From Streptomyces hiroshimensis (lineage in GTDB: Bacteria; Actinomycetota; Actinomycetes; Streptomycetales; Streptomycetaceae), in NCBI RefSeq assembly GCF_014650335.1, contig NZ_BMUT01000002.1, forward strand, positions 573,301 to 637,300: 64,000 nt of DNA. The letters are read 5' to 3'. The notes beneath the pieces were generated by a model. That model saw only the letters and a list, made by a program, of their open reading frames with translations, was not told the origin of the DNA and made no database searches. Below, in pieces: positions 38,241 through 46,712 of the stretch. The translations under genes were made by a program, and so were the position numbers. The stretch's first letter is position 1; each line of letters opens with the position of its first letter.

Positions 38241-39620
38241 GTGACCGCTGAGGCCACTGAGGCAGCTCTCGCAGATGCGGCGGCGCGCGAGGCGCGCGCG
38301 GGGCAGGACGCACGGAACGACGGCCTCCGGGACGGGGACGGCGACCGCCCCCTGCGGATCGCGCTGCTCACCTACAAGGGCAACCCGTTCTGCGGCGGCC
38401 AGGGCGTCTACGTCCGCCACCTCTCCCGTGAACTCGCCCGCCTCGGGCACAGCGTGGAGGTCATCGGCTCCCAGCCGTACCCCGTCCTCGACGAGGGCGT
38501 GACCCTCACCGAGCTCCCGAGCCTCGACCTCTACCGCCAGCCGGACCCCTTCCGTACGCCCGGCCGCGACGAGTACCGCGACTGGATCGACGCGCTGGAG
38601 GTCTCCACCATGTGGACGGGCGGCTTCCCCGAGCCGCTCACCTTCAGCCTGCGCGCGCGGCGTCATCTCGCCGCGCAGCGCGGCCGGTTCGACGTCGTCC
38701 ACGACAACCAGACCCTGGGCTACGGGCTCCTCGGCGGCCCCGCCGCGATCGGCGCTCCGCTGGTGACCACCGTCCACCACCCCATCACCGTCGACCGGCA
38801 GCTCGACCTCGCCGCCGCGGCGGACTGGAAGCGGCGGGCCTCCGTGCGGCGCTGGTACGGCTTCACCCGGATGCAGAAGCGGGTCGCCCGGCGGCTGCCG
38901 TCCGTGCTCACCGTCTCCGGCTCCTCGCGCCAGGAGATCGTCGACCACCTCGGCGTCCGGGCCGAGCGAGTGCACGTCGTGCCCATCGGCGCCGACACGG
39001 ACCTGTTCTCGCCGGACCCGTCCGTGCCCGAGGTGCCGGGCCGGATCGTCACCACCTCCAGCGCGGACGTGCCCCTCAAGGGCCTGGTGCACCTGATCGA
39101 GGCCCTGGCCGTGGTCCGCCGCCGGCACCCCGCAGCGCACCTCGTCGTCGTCGGCAAGCGCGCCGAGGACGGGCCGGTCGCCACCGCGATCCGGCGCTGC
39201 GGGCTGGAGAACGCCGTCGAGTTCGTCAAGGGCATCACCGACGCCGAACTCGTCGACCTCGTGCGGTCGGCGCAGGTCGCCTGCGTGCCGTCGCTGTACG
39301 AGGGCTTCTCGCTGCCGGCCGCCGAGGCCATGGCCACGGGCACGCCGCTGGCGGCCACCACCGGCGGCGCCATACCGGAGGTCGCGGGCCCCGACGGGGA
39401 GACCTGCCTCGCCGTCCCGCCGGGCGACCCCGGGGCGCTCGCCTCCGCCCTGGGCCGGCTCCTCGACGACCCCGGACTCCGCCGCCGCCTCGGCGCCGCG
39501 GGCCGCGAACGCGTCCTGTCCCGCTTCACCTGGCGCGAGGCCGCGATCGGTACGGCGCGGCACTACCGCGAGGCGATCGCCCTCGCGGGCGGCGCCCGAA
39601 GCGCCGGACGGCCCGCCTGA
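38241..39620 (+). CDS. GT4-family glycosyltransferase
   Basis: 459 residues, GT-B fold. N-domain: IALLTYKGNPFCGGQGVYV with the GGxG donor loop, then HDNQTLGYGLLG. C-domain: IPIGADTDLF-like VVPIGADTDLF and VPSLYEGFSLPAAEAMA, which carries the E-x7-E nucleotide-sugar motif. A retaining transferase; acceptor unknown. GTG 38241 has AAGGAGG upstream. The gene is first of a likely operon with a methyltransferase and an alpha/alpha-barrel protein, separated by a repeat region. Confidence 0.87.
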   Translation: MTAEATEAALADAAAREARAGQDARNDGLRDGDGDRPLRIALLTYKGNPFCGGQGVYVRHLSRELARLGHSVEVIGSQPYPVLDEGVTLTELPSLDLYRQPDPFRTPGRDEYRDWIDALEVSTMWTGGFPEPLTFSLRARRHLAAQRGRFDVVHDNQTLGYGLLGGPAAIGAPLVTTVHHPITVDRQLDLAAAADWKRRASVRRWYGFTRMQKRVARRLPSVLTVSGSSRQEIVDHLGVRAERVHVVPIGADTDLFSPDPSVPEVPGRIVTTSSADVPLKGLVHLIEALAVVRRRHPAAHLVVVGKRAEDGPVATAIRRCGLENAVEFVKGITDAELVDLVRSAQVACVPSLYEGFSLPAAEAMATGTPLAATTGGAIPEVAGPDGETCLAVPPGDPGALASALGRLLDDPGLRRRLGAAGRERVLSRFTWREAAIGTARHYREAIALAGGARSAGRPA

Positions 39621-39714
39621 TGCCGGGCGCGGCACCGCACGCCACGCGGCGGGCGGCTTGGCACCGCCGGTCGGGCACGACTGCGCTGCCGACGACAAGC
39701 GCTTGCCGTAGCGG

Positions 39715-40085
39715 CGCTCAGCTGCAGCGTCGCGTTCCGGCGGCGCCGGACCAGGCCTGTTCGGCACCGCCGGAGACCGCCGCGGGGCTTGCTCGCCGTT
39801 GCGGCGGAGGGTTCTTCGGGCGCGGCGGCAGTGCCGCAGGCTATGTCCTGCCGCCGGCAGAAACCCCCCGCCGCAGCGGTGCTCAGCCGCATCGGCGCAG
39901 CCCGGCGGTGCCGGGCCGGGCCTGTTCGGCACCGCCGGACACGGCTGCGGGGCTTGCTCGCCGTTGCGCCGGAGGGTTCTCCGGGCGCGGCCGCAGCGCC
40001 GCAGGCCACGCCCTGCCACCGGCGGAAATCTCCCGCCGCAGCGGTGCTCAGCCGCATCGGCGCAGCCCGGCGGTGCCCGACCGGG
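39715..40085. repeat. 165-bp tandem repeat, about 2.3 copies
   Basis: GGGGCTTGCTCGCCGTTGCG recurs at 39784 and 39949, and CCGCCGCAGCGGTGCTCAG at 39868 and 40033, giving period 165. It occupies the 559-bp gap between the glycosyltransferase and methyltransferase genes. A 22-bp part (ATCTCCCGCCGCAGCGGTGC and neighbours) also occurs inside ecfT near 23425. No protein-coding signal. Confidence 0.85.
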
Positions 40086-40179
40086 GCCACCCGGTGGCGT
40101 CCCGCTCCGGTGACCCGGGCCGGAGGCCCTCCGTTTCCGCAATCAACCACCCCGTCCCGCCGGCCGAAGGCAAATACCC

Positions 40180-40917
40180 GTGCTGACCGTCGATTTCTCC
40201 CGCTTCCCGCTCGCCGCAGGCGACCGCGTCCTCGACCTGGGCTGCGGCGCGGGGCGGCACGCCTTCGAGTGCTACCGGCGCGGAGCGCGCGTCGTCGCGC
40301 TGGACCGCAACGGCGAGGAGATACGCGAAGTCGCCAAGTGGTTCGCGGCCATGAAGGAGGCCGGTGAGGCGCCACCCGGGGCCACCGCCACCGCCATGGA
40401 GGGTGACGCCCTCGCGCTGCCCTTCCCCGACGACAGCTTCGACGTCGTCATCATCTCCGAGGTCATGGAGCACATCCCGGACGACAAGGGCGTGCTCGCC
40501 GAGATGGTGCGCGTCCTCAAGCCGGGCGGCCGGATCGCCGTCACCGTCCCGCGCTACGGCCCGGAGAAGATCTGCTGGGCGCTCTCGGACGCCTACCACG
40601 AGGTCGAGGGCGGCCACATCCGCATCTACCGCGGCGACGAGCTCCTGGACCGCATGCGCGAGGCCGGCCTCGTCCCGTACGGCACCCACCACGCCCACGG
40701 CCTGCACAGCCCCTACTGGTGGCTCAAGTGCGCCTTCGGCGTCGACAACGACAAGGCGCTGCCCGTCCGCGCCTACCACAAGCTGCTGGTCTGGGACATC
40801 ATGAAGAAGCCCCTGGCCACCAGGGTCGCCGAGCAGGCCCTCAACCCGCTCATCGGCAAGAGCTTCGTGGCGTACGCGACCAAGCCGCACCTGCCCGCCA
40901 CCGGGACGGACGCGTGA
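40180..40917 (+). CDS. Class I SAM-dependent methyltransferase
   Basis: 245 residues. SAM motif I VLDLGCGAGRHAFE, motif II region DSFDVVIISEVMEHIPDD, then LKPGGRIAVTVP. The C-terminal half has aromatic and basic residues (SPYWWLKCAFGVDN) suited to binding a larger acceptor. Substrate unknown; the neighbours suggest a glycosylated lipid or terpenoid. GTG 40180. Stop overlaps the next gene's GTG. Confidence 0.86.
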   Translation: MLTVDFSRFPLAAGDRVLDLGCGAGRHAFECYRRGARVVALDRNGEEIREVAKWFAAMKEAGEAPPGATATAMEGDALALPFPDDSFDVVIISEVMEHIPDDKGVLAEMVRVLKPGGRIAVTVPRYGPEKICWALSDAYHEVEGGHIRIYRGDELLDRMREAGLVPYGTHHAHGLHSPYWWLKCAFGVDNDKALPVRAYHKLLVWDIMKKPLATRVAEQALNPLIGKSFVAYATKPHLPATGTDA

Positions 40918-41996
40918 CTCTCTTCAGCCGCGGCTCCGGCCGCACCGAGCGCCTCGTGCTGCCCGGCGTCCTGACCGCCGAACAGGTCACGGGCACCGTC
41001 GCCGGCATCGCCGCCGTCCAGCGCGAGGACGGCGCCATCCCCTGGTTCCGCGGCCACCACCTCGACCCGTGGGACCACACCGAGGCCGCCATGGCCCTCG
41101 ACGCCGCGGGCGAGCACGACCGCGCCGAGGCCGCCTACCGCTGGCTCGCCCGCCACCAGAACTCCGACGGCTCCTGGTACGCCGCCTACGCCGACGGTGC
41201 CGCCGACGAGCCCACCGACCGCTCCCGCGAGTCGAACTTCGTCGCCTACGTGGCCGTGGGCGTCTGGCACCACTACCTCGCCACCGGCGACGACGCCTTC
41301 CTCGACAGCATGTGGCCGACCGTCTACGCGGCCGTGGAGTTCGTCCTGGCGCTCCAGCAGGCCGGCGGGCAGATCGGCTGGAAGCGCGAGGAGGACGGCA
41401 CCCCCGTCACGGACGCGCTGCTGACCGGCTCCTCGTCCATCCACCAGGCCCTGCGCTGCGCCCTGGCCATCGCCGAGCACCGCGAGGAGCCGCAGCCGGA
41501 CTGGGAGCTGGCCACGGGCCTGCTCGCGCACGCGATACGCCGGCACCCGGAGCGGTTCCTCGACAAGAGCCGCTACTCGATGGACTGGTACTACCCCGTC
41601 CTCGGCGGCGCGGTCACCGGCGTCGCCGCCAAGGAGCGCATAGAGGAGGGCTGGGACCGCTTCGTCGTCCCGGGCCTGGGCGTGCGCTGCGTGCTGCCCA
41701 ACCCGTGGGTGACGGGCGGCGAGAGCTGTGAGCTCGCCCTCGCGCTGTGGGTGATGGGGGAGTCGGACCGCGCCGTGCAGATCCTGCAGTGGATCCAGCA
41801 CCTGCGGGCCGCGGACGGCATGTACTGGACGGGCTACGTCTACGACGACGACGCCGTCTGGCCCGAGGAGCGCACCACGTGGACGGCGGGTTCGCTGCTG
41901 CTCGCGGCGGCCGCGCTCGGGGGCGACGAGGCGACGACCGCGGTGTTCGGCGGGGAACGGCTCCCTGCGGGGCTGGAGCCGGACTGCTGCGCGTAG
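40914..41996 (+). CDS. Prenyltransferase/squalene-oxidase-repeat (alpha/alpha barrel) protein
   Basis: 360 residues with repeated QW-type elements: GIAAVQREDGAIPWFRGHHL, WLARHQNSDGSWYAAY, FVLALQQAGGQIGWK, and WIQHLRAADGMYWTGY. Acidic residues sit at several inter-helix loops (EDGAIPW, NSDGSW). No secretion signal, so it is cytosolic. Usually annotated prenyltransferase, but glycosidase-like or terpenoid-modifying roles are equally possible. GTG 40914 overlaps the methyltransferase stop (GTGA). Coupled operon member. Confidence 0.78.
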   Translation: MTLFSRGSGRTERLVLPGVLTAEQVTGTVAGIAAVQREDGAIPWFRGHHLDPWDHTEAAMALDAAGEHDRAEAAYRWLARHQNSDGSWYAAYADGAADEPTDRSRESNFVAYVAVGVWHHYLATGDDAFLDSMWPTVYAAVEFVLALQQAGGQIGWKREEDGTPVTDALLTGSSSIHQALRCALAIAEHREEPQPDWELATGLLAHAIRRHPERFLDKSRYSMDWYYPVLGGAVTGVAAKERIEEGWDRFVVPGLGVRCVLPNPWVTGGESCELALALWVMGESDRAVQILQWIQHLRAADGMYWTGYVYDDDAVWPEERTTWTAGSLLLAAAALGGDEATTAVFGGERLPAGLEPDCCA

Positions 41997-42109
41997 CGCC
42001 TCTGAACGGGTCCCTCCGCGTGGCGGGCGGCTGGCCGGAACGGTGAACCGGAGTCTGAACTTCCGGGCCTGTCAAGGGCGTTGTCAGTGGGCCGCTCTAC
42101 AGTGAGGTC

Positions 42110-42925
42110 ATGACGACGACGATGCTCAGCCACGACCGCTACTGTTCCGAGATCCTCCGTCAGACCGAGCTGCTGCGGGGCGCCCTGGGCGAGGGCGCCG
42201 ACGCATCGGTCACCGTGCCCACCTGCCCGGAGTGGACGCTCGGGCAGCTCCTGCTGCACGTCGGCCAGGCCCACCGGATGGCCACCACGCTCGTGCGCGA
42301 GCAGGTCAAGGAGTTCGTGCCGCCCGCCGGCGCTGGCCACGGCGTCCCCACGCCCGCCCCGGGCCAGCCCTCCGCGGACGACCTGCCCGCTCTGACGGCG
42401 TGGCTCGCCGAAGGCGCCGAGGCGCTGGTGGCCGTCCTGCGCGAGGCGGGGACCGACAGCCCCGTGTGGACGTTCTCCGAGGACCAGCGGTCCGCCTTCT
42501 GGGCCCGCCGCATGACGCACGAGACCCTCATGCACCGCGCCGACGCCCTGGGCGCCCTCGGCCTCCCCTTCACGGCCGAGCCCGAGACAGCGGCCGACTG
42601 CCTCGACGAGTGGCTGGACATCCTCACCTTCCCGGCGGCCGTCGCGTTCAAGCCGCGGCTGGCGGAGCTGCCCGGTCCCGGCCGCACCGTCCACCTGCAC
42701 GCCACCGACACCCCGGCGGAGCTCAATGCGGAGTGGTTCATCGACCTCACCGGCGAGGGCGTCACCTGGCGCCGGGCCCACGAGAAGGCCGCCGTGGCCG
42801 TGCGCGGCCCGGTGACCGACGTGCTGAGCGTCCTCTTCCGGCGCCTGCCCGCCGACACCGACCGCATCGAGGTCCTGGGCGACCGCGGCCTGCTCGACTT
42901 CTGGCTGGAGCGGGCCGTCTTCTGA
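42110..42925 (+). CDS. Maleylpyruvate isomerase-family (mycothiol-dependent) enzyme
   Basis: 271 residues. The N-terminal DinB-like four-helix MDMPI domain holds VPTCPEWTLGQLLLHVGQAH (metal-ligand His region) and, further on, ARRMTHETLMHRADALG (second His/Glu set). The C-terminal MDMPI_C domain follows. Family enzymes use mycothiol for isomerisation or conjugation; substrate not deducible. ATG 42110 preceded by GTGAGG. The gap from 41996 holds only a promoter-sized region. Confidence 0.87.
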   Translation: MTTTMLSHDRYCSEILRQTELLRGALGEGADASVTVPTCPEWTLGQLLLHVGQAHRMATTLVREQVKEFVPPAGAGHGVPTPAPGQPSADDLPALTAWLAEGAEALVAVLREAGTDSPVWTFSEDQRSAFWARRMTHETLMHRADALGALGLPFTAEPETAADCLDEWLDILTFPAAVAFKPRLAELPGPGRTVHLHATDTPAELNAEWFIDLTGEGVTWRRAHEKAAVAVRGPVTDVLSVLFRRLPADTDRIEVLGDRGLLDFWLERAVF

Positions 42926-43038
42926 GACGCCGTCTCCTGAGGTGTCGTCTCCCGAGGTGCCGTCTTCTGAGGCGCCTCCGGGCCGTCCCGGGTCATGTCC
43001 TGACGGGCCGTCCCGCAGTCTGATGAGAGCATGACCGT

Positions 43039-44457
43039 ATGACCGTTGTGCCCAGATCCTCCGTGCCCCGGCGGCTGTGGCAGGCCGCGCTGCCCACCGC
43101 CTTCGTGCTCGTCGCGGCGGCCTGTGGCGGTTCCGGTGACGCCGCGTCCCGCAATGCCGGCGCGCCCGGCGCGGGGGACCCGCTCTTCCCCCGCCTGGGC
43201 AACGGCGGCTACGACGTCCGGCACTACGGCCTGACCCTCGACTACGACCCCGAGGACAACCGCCTGGAGGCCACCGCCGTCATCACTTCGCGGGCGACGC
43301 AGGACCTCGGCGCCTTCAACCTCGACCTCAAGGGGCTGACGGTCCGCAGCGCCAAGGTCGACGGCCGGCCGGCGCGCACGGCCAGGAAGGGCAGCGAGCT
43401 GACGGTGACGCCCCGGGCGTCCATCACCAAGGGGCACGAATTCGAGACGGTCGTCGTCTACGGCGGTAAACCGAAGGAGATCAAGGACGAGAACGGCGAC
43501 GTCGCGGAGGGCTGGGTCGAGACCGACGACGGAGCGGTCGGCCTCGGCCAGCCGACCGGCTCGATGGCCTGGTTCCCCGGCAACCACCACCCCTCCGACA
43601 AGGCCTCCTACGACTTCACGGTGACCGTCCCCAAGGGCTACACCGCCGTGGCCAACGGAGAGCTGCAGCGACAGCAGGCCAAGGGCGACCGGACCACCTT
43701 CACCTGGCACAACGCCGAGCCGATGGCGAGCTATCTGGCGAGCGTGGCCGTCTCCCCCTTCAAGATCACCACCACCCGCGCCGGCGACCTGCCCGTCTAC
43801 ATCGCCACCCACCCCGAGGAGGCCGCGGCCACGCCCCGGCTGGTGAAGCTCCTGCCCGAGGCCATCGCCTGGGCGAGCGAGCTCTTCGGGCCCTACCCCT
43901 TCTCCTCCGCCGGCGCCGTCGTCGACCACAACCCCTACATCGACTACGCCCTGGAGACCCAGACCAAGCCGTACTTCGACTCCGCCCCCGACGACGTGAC
44001 CGTCGTGCACGAAGTCGTCCACCAGTGGTTCGGCAACTCCGTCAGCCCCCGCACCTGGCGCGACATGTGGCTCAACGAGAGCTTCGCCGCGTACGCGGAG
44101 TGGCTGTGGGAGGAGAAGCACGGCGGCCGTTCCGCCCAGCGGATCTTCGAGGACTACTACGCCGGCAAGGACCCGCTGAGCGAGGGCATCTGGGCCTTCC
44201 CGCCCTCCGACCCCGCCCCGGCCACCGTCTCCGACCCGCCCGTCTACGGCCGCGGCGCGATGGTGCTGCACAAGCTGCGCCGGGCCGTCGGCGACGAGAC
44301 CTTCTTCGAGACCGTCCGGGCCTGGGCGAGCGAGCACCGGCACGGCAACGCCGACACCGCCGAGTTCGAGCGCTTCTGGCAGGAGCGCACCGGGAAGAAC
44401 CTCGGCGGCGTCTTCGGCCCGTGGCTCCACGGGCACGGGAGGCCGGACCGGCCGTGA
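43039..44457 (+). CDS. M1-family metallopeptidase lipoprotein
   Basis: 472 residues. Lipobox LVAAAC near residue 29 directs membrane anchoring outside the cell. Zinc site HEVVHQWFGN with NESFA downstream (HExxH-x18-E) is intact; the exopeptidase GAMEN loop is replaced by YALETQTKPYF, as in related actinobacterial M1 proteins. The domain before it is the beta-saddle (VRHYGLTLDYDPEDNRLEAT). The short form lacks the long helical C-domain of aminopeptidase N. ATG 43039, weak ribosome site. Confidence 0.88.
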   Translation: MTVVPRSSVPRRLWQAALPTAFVLVAAACGGSGDAASRNAGAPGAGDPLFPRLGNGGYDVRHYGLTLDYDPEDNRLEATAVITSRATQDLGAFNLDLKGLTVRSAKVDGRPARTARKGSELTVTPRASITKGHEFETVVVYGGKPKEIKDENGDVAEGWVETDDGAVGLGQPTGSMAWFPGNHHPSDKASYDFTVTVPKGYTAVANGELQRQQAKGDRTTFTWHNAEPMASYLASVAVSPFKITTTRAGDLPVYIATHPEEAAATPRLVKLLPEAIAWASELFGPYPFSSAGAVVDHNPYIDYALETQTKPYFDSAPDDVTVVHEVVHQWFGNSVSPRTWRDMWLNESFAAYAEWLWEEKHGGRSAQRIFEDYYAGKDPLSEGIWAFPPSDPAPATVSDPPVYGRGAMVLHKLRRAVGDETFFETVRAWASEHRHGNADTAEFERFWQERTGKNLGGVFGPWLHGHGRPDRP

Positions 44458-44488
44458 CCGCCGGGCGCGCGGTTCCCCGCCGCCCCGG

Positions 44489-45496
44489 TCACACCAGCTC
44501 CGCCAGCACCCGCAGCGTCTCCATATCCGGCGCGGTCACCAGCAGGTCCGTCACCGGCCCGGCCCGCCACAGCTCCAGCCGCTCCGCGATGCGGCCGCGC
44601 GGCCCCACGAGGGAGATCTCGTCGGCGAAGGCGTCCGGCACGGCCGCGACGGCCTCCTCCCGCCGGCCCGCCAGGAACAGCTCCCGCACCCGCTGTGCCT
44701 CCTCCTCGTACCCCATGCGGCCCATGAGGTCGGCGTGGAAGTTGCGGCGCGCGTGCCCCATGCCGCCGATGTAGAAGCCGAGCATCGCCTTCACCGGGAG
44801 CAGCCCTTCGGCGACGTCGGCGCAGACCTGCGCCCGGACCAGCGGCGCCACCAGGAAGCCTTCGGGCGCGGTGGCGAGGGCGGCCGCGTGCAGGTCCGTC
44901 CGCAGCGGGGACCAGTACAGCGGCAGCCAGCCGTCGGCGATGCGCGCGGTCTGGGCGACGTTGCGGGGTCCCTCGGCGCCGAGCAGGACGGGCAGGTCCG
45001 GGCGCAGGGGATGGGTGATGGGCCGGAGCGGCCTGCCGAGGCCGGTCGCGCCGGGGCCGCGGTAGGGGAGGGCGTGGTGGCGGCCGTCCAGCGTCACCGG
45101 GGCCCGGCGGCGGAGCACTTGGCGGACCACGTCCACGTACTCGCGCGTCGCGGTGAGCGGGCTGTCCGGGAACGGCCGCCCGTACCAGCCCTCCACGACC
45201 TGCGGCCCCGACAGCCCCAGCCCGAGCAGCAGCCGACCGCCGGAGAGGTGGTCGAGGGTGAGGGCGTGCATCGCCGTGGCGGTGGGACTGCGGGCGGCCA
45301 TCTGCGCGACCGCGGTGCCGAGCCGGATGCGGGTGGTGTGCGCGGCGATCCAGGTGAGCGGGGTGAAGGCGTCGGATCCCCAGGACTCGGCCGTCCACAC
45401 GGAGTGGTAGCCGAGGCGCTCCGCCTCCTGCACGAGGCCGAGGTGGCGGGGGTCGGGGCCGCGTCCCCAGTAGCCGAGCGCGAGACCGAGCCGCAC
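44489..45496 (-). CDS. LLM-class F420-dependent oxidoreductase, Rv3520c-like
   Basis: 335 residues, luciferase-like TIM barrel. LGLALGYWGRGPDPRHLGLV, then TAESWGSDAFTPLTWIAAHT, MHALTLDHLSGGRLLLGLGL, SGPQVVEGWYGRPFP and PLRPITHPLRPDLPVLLGAE are very close to mycobacterial Rv3520c, a member of the KstR-controlled sterol gene set. It probably reduces or oxidises a steroid intermediate with coenzyme F420. GTG 45496 has GGGAGGG upstream. An operator-like CTGAC-N5-GTCAG is 28 bp upstream. Confidence 0.88.
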   Translation of the reverse strand: MRLGLALGYWGRGPDPRHLGLVQEAERLGYHSVWTAESWGSDAFTPLTWIAAHTTRIRLGTAVAQMAARSPTATAMHALTLDHLSGGRLLLGLGLSGPQVVEGWYGRPFPDSPLTATREYVDVVRQVLRRRAPVTLDGRHHALPYRGPGATGLGRPLRPITHPLRPDLPVLLGAEGPRNVAQTARIADGWLPLYWSPLRTDLHAAALATAPEGFLVAPLVRAQVCADVAEGLLPVKAMLGFYIGGMGHARRNFHADLMGRMGYEEEAQRVRELFLAGRREEAVAAVPDAFADEISLVGPRGRIAERLELWRAGPVTDLLVTAPDMETLRVLAELV

Positions 45497-45523
45497 GCGT
45501 GCCCTCCCGGCGGGTCAGGTGAA

Positions 45524-45538
45524 CTGACGGTATGTCAG
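45524..45538. promoter_or_regulatory. CTGAC-N5-GTCAG operator upstream of the LLM gene
   Basis: Perfect 5-bp inverted repeat, 28 bp before the start codon and overlapped by another GTCAGG at 45514. It matches the spacing and arms of the sites at 10804 and 27205. Confidence 0.6.
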
Positions 45539-45616
45539 GTCCGGGGATCCGGGCCTCTGACCGTAGGCCCGCGCCGCCGCCCCGGCAAGCCCGCCGGCAA
45601 GCCCGCCGGAAAAGGC

Positions 45617-45648
45617 GACGGCCCGCCGGGAAGTCCCGGCGGGCCGTC
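45617..45648 (-). terminator. 14-15 bp hairpin terminator
   Basis: GACGGCCCGCCGGG (45617-45630) pairs with 45635-45648, just after the minus-strand membrane protein gene ending at 45670. Confidence 0.85.
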
Positions 45649-45669
45649 ATCGTGCACAGGCGACTGCGG

Positions 45670-46521
45670 TCAGCCGCGCTGGATCCCCGTCGTGTCCTGC
45701 AGGACGCCGCGGCGGCCGTCCTGCGTCTGGGCGACGAGGGCCTGGCCGCGCTGCTCCACCGCGAGGTACCAGGTGCCGGGCGCGAGCTCGGCGATCTGCG
45801 TCGGCGAACCGTCCTCGCCGTACAGCGGGCGGGGCACCGGCACCGCGAACCAGAACGGGGCGAAGTCCCCGGCCGGGGCGGCCGCGGCCTGGCCGGCGGC
45901 CGGCTGCGGCGCCGCGGCGGCACCGCCCAGGCTCGCGTCCGGCTGGCCCGGCTGCGCGCCGAAGGGCTGCTGGGCCTGGGCGCCGTACGGACCGGCGGCA
46001 CCCGGCTGGGCACCGCCCGGGCCCGGGTAGCCGTAGCCCGGGTTCGGGCCGGCGCCGTAGGGGGACGGGGCCTGCGGGCCCGGGGCGCTCACCAGCGGGG
46101 CCTTCAGGGCCGGGACGCGCGGGGTGAGCAGCGCCGCCGCGGCCAGGGCCGCGTTGCCGAGGAGGCCGAGGATCTGGCCGACGCCCGGGGACACGCCCGG
46201 GGCGCCACCGATGATCGTCCACAGCGAGGACCACGCGGCGAACACGGCGAACGCGGTGCCCCACTGGCCGAGCTCCAGGCCCATGAGCTTGCGGCCCTCG
46301 GGCTGGAAGCGCGCGGCGACGACGAGCCCGGCGGCGATGATCCCGGCGAGGAAGATCGACGGCAGGACGGGGAAGAGAGCGGCCTTCCAGCCGTTCGGCC
46401 CCGCGGGGCAGACCGACCCCGCGCAGTCGTACGAGTAGAAGCTCAGGAACGAGGCGATGAACAGCAACACCGCTGCTCCGATCACCACGCCGTCGCCTCG
46501 AGTGAGGGAGCGGATGTTCAC
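45670..46521 (-). CDS. DUF5336-like membrane protein
   Basis: 283 residues. Four TM segments in residues 12-130 (GVVIGAAVLLFIASFLSFYS first), with a Cys pair in the first loop (DCAGSVC). A Pro/Gly/Ala/Gln-rich cytosolic stretch (GYGYPGPGGAQPGAAGPYGA) follows, then a small C-terminal domain (FWFAVPVPRPLYGEDG, then LAPGTWYLAVEQRG). Similar proteins occur across actinomycetes; role unknown. GTG 46521 with AAAGGA upstream. Confidence 0.75.
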   Translation of the reverse strand: MNIRSLTRGDGVVIGAAVLLFIASFLSFYSYDCAGSVCPAGPNGWKAALFPVLPSIFLAGIIAAGLVVAARFQPEGRKLMGLELGQWGTAFAVFAAWSSLWTIIGGAPGVSPGVGQILGLLGNAALAAAALLTPRVPALKAPLVSAPGPQAPSPYGAGPNPGYGYPGPGGAQPGAAGPYGAQAQQPFGAQPGQPDASLGGAAAAPQPAAGQAAAAPAGDFAPFWFAVPVPRPLYGEDGSPTQIAELAPGTWYLAVEQRGQALVAQTQDGRRGVLQDTTGIQRG

Positions 46522-46712
46522 CTAAAGTCCTTTGTCAGTGTGATCATTAACGTCGCTGTCGCCGGCACGCGAGCATGCGGGGGCGCGGGGGTGGCCCCCC
46601 ATCGTACGGGTGAACCTATCGCCTGCACGGCCGGGGCGTCCTCTTCGTATCTGCCTCGTGACAAGCGCGCGGCCCGCGGGCGCCGCTACGGCCCGTTACC
46701 GCCCGCGGAGCC

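Noticed and set aside
39660..40140. Frames across the 165-bp repeat
   Set aside because: Open in several frames on both strands because of composition; no start with ribosome site or domain.
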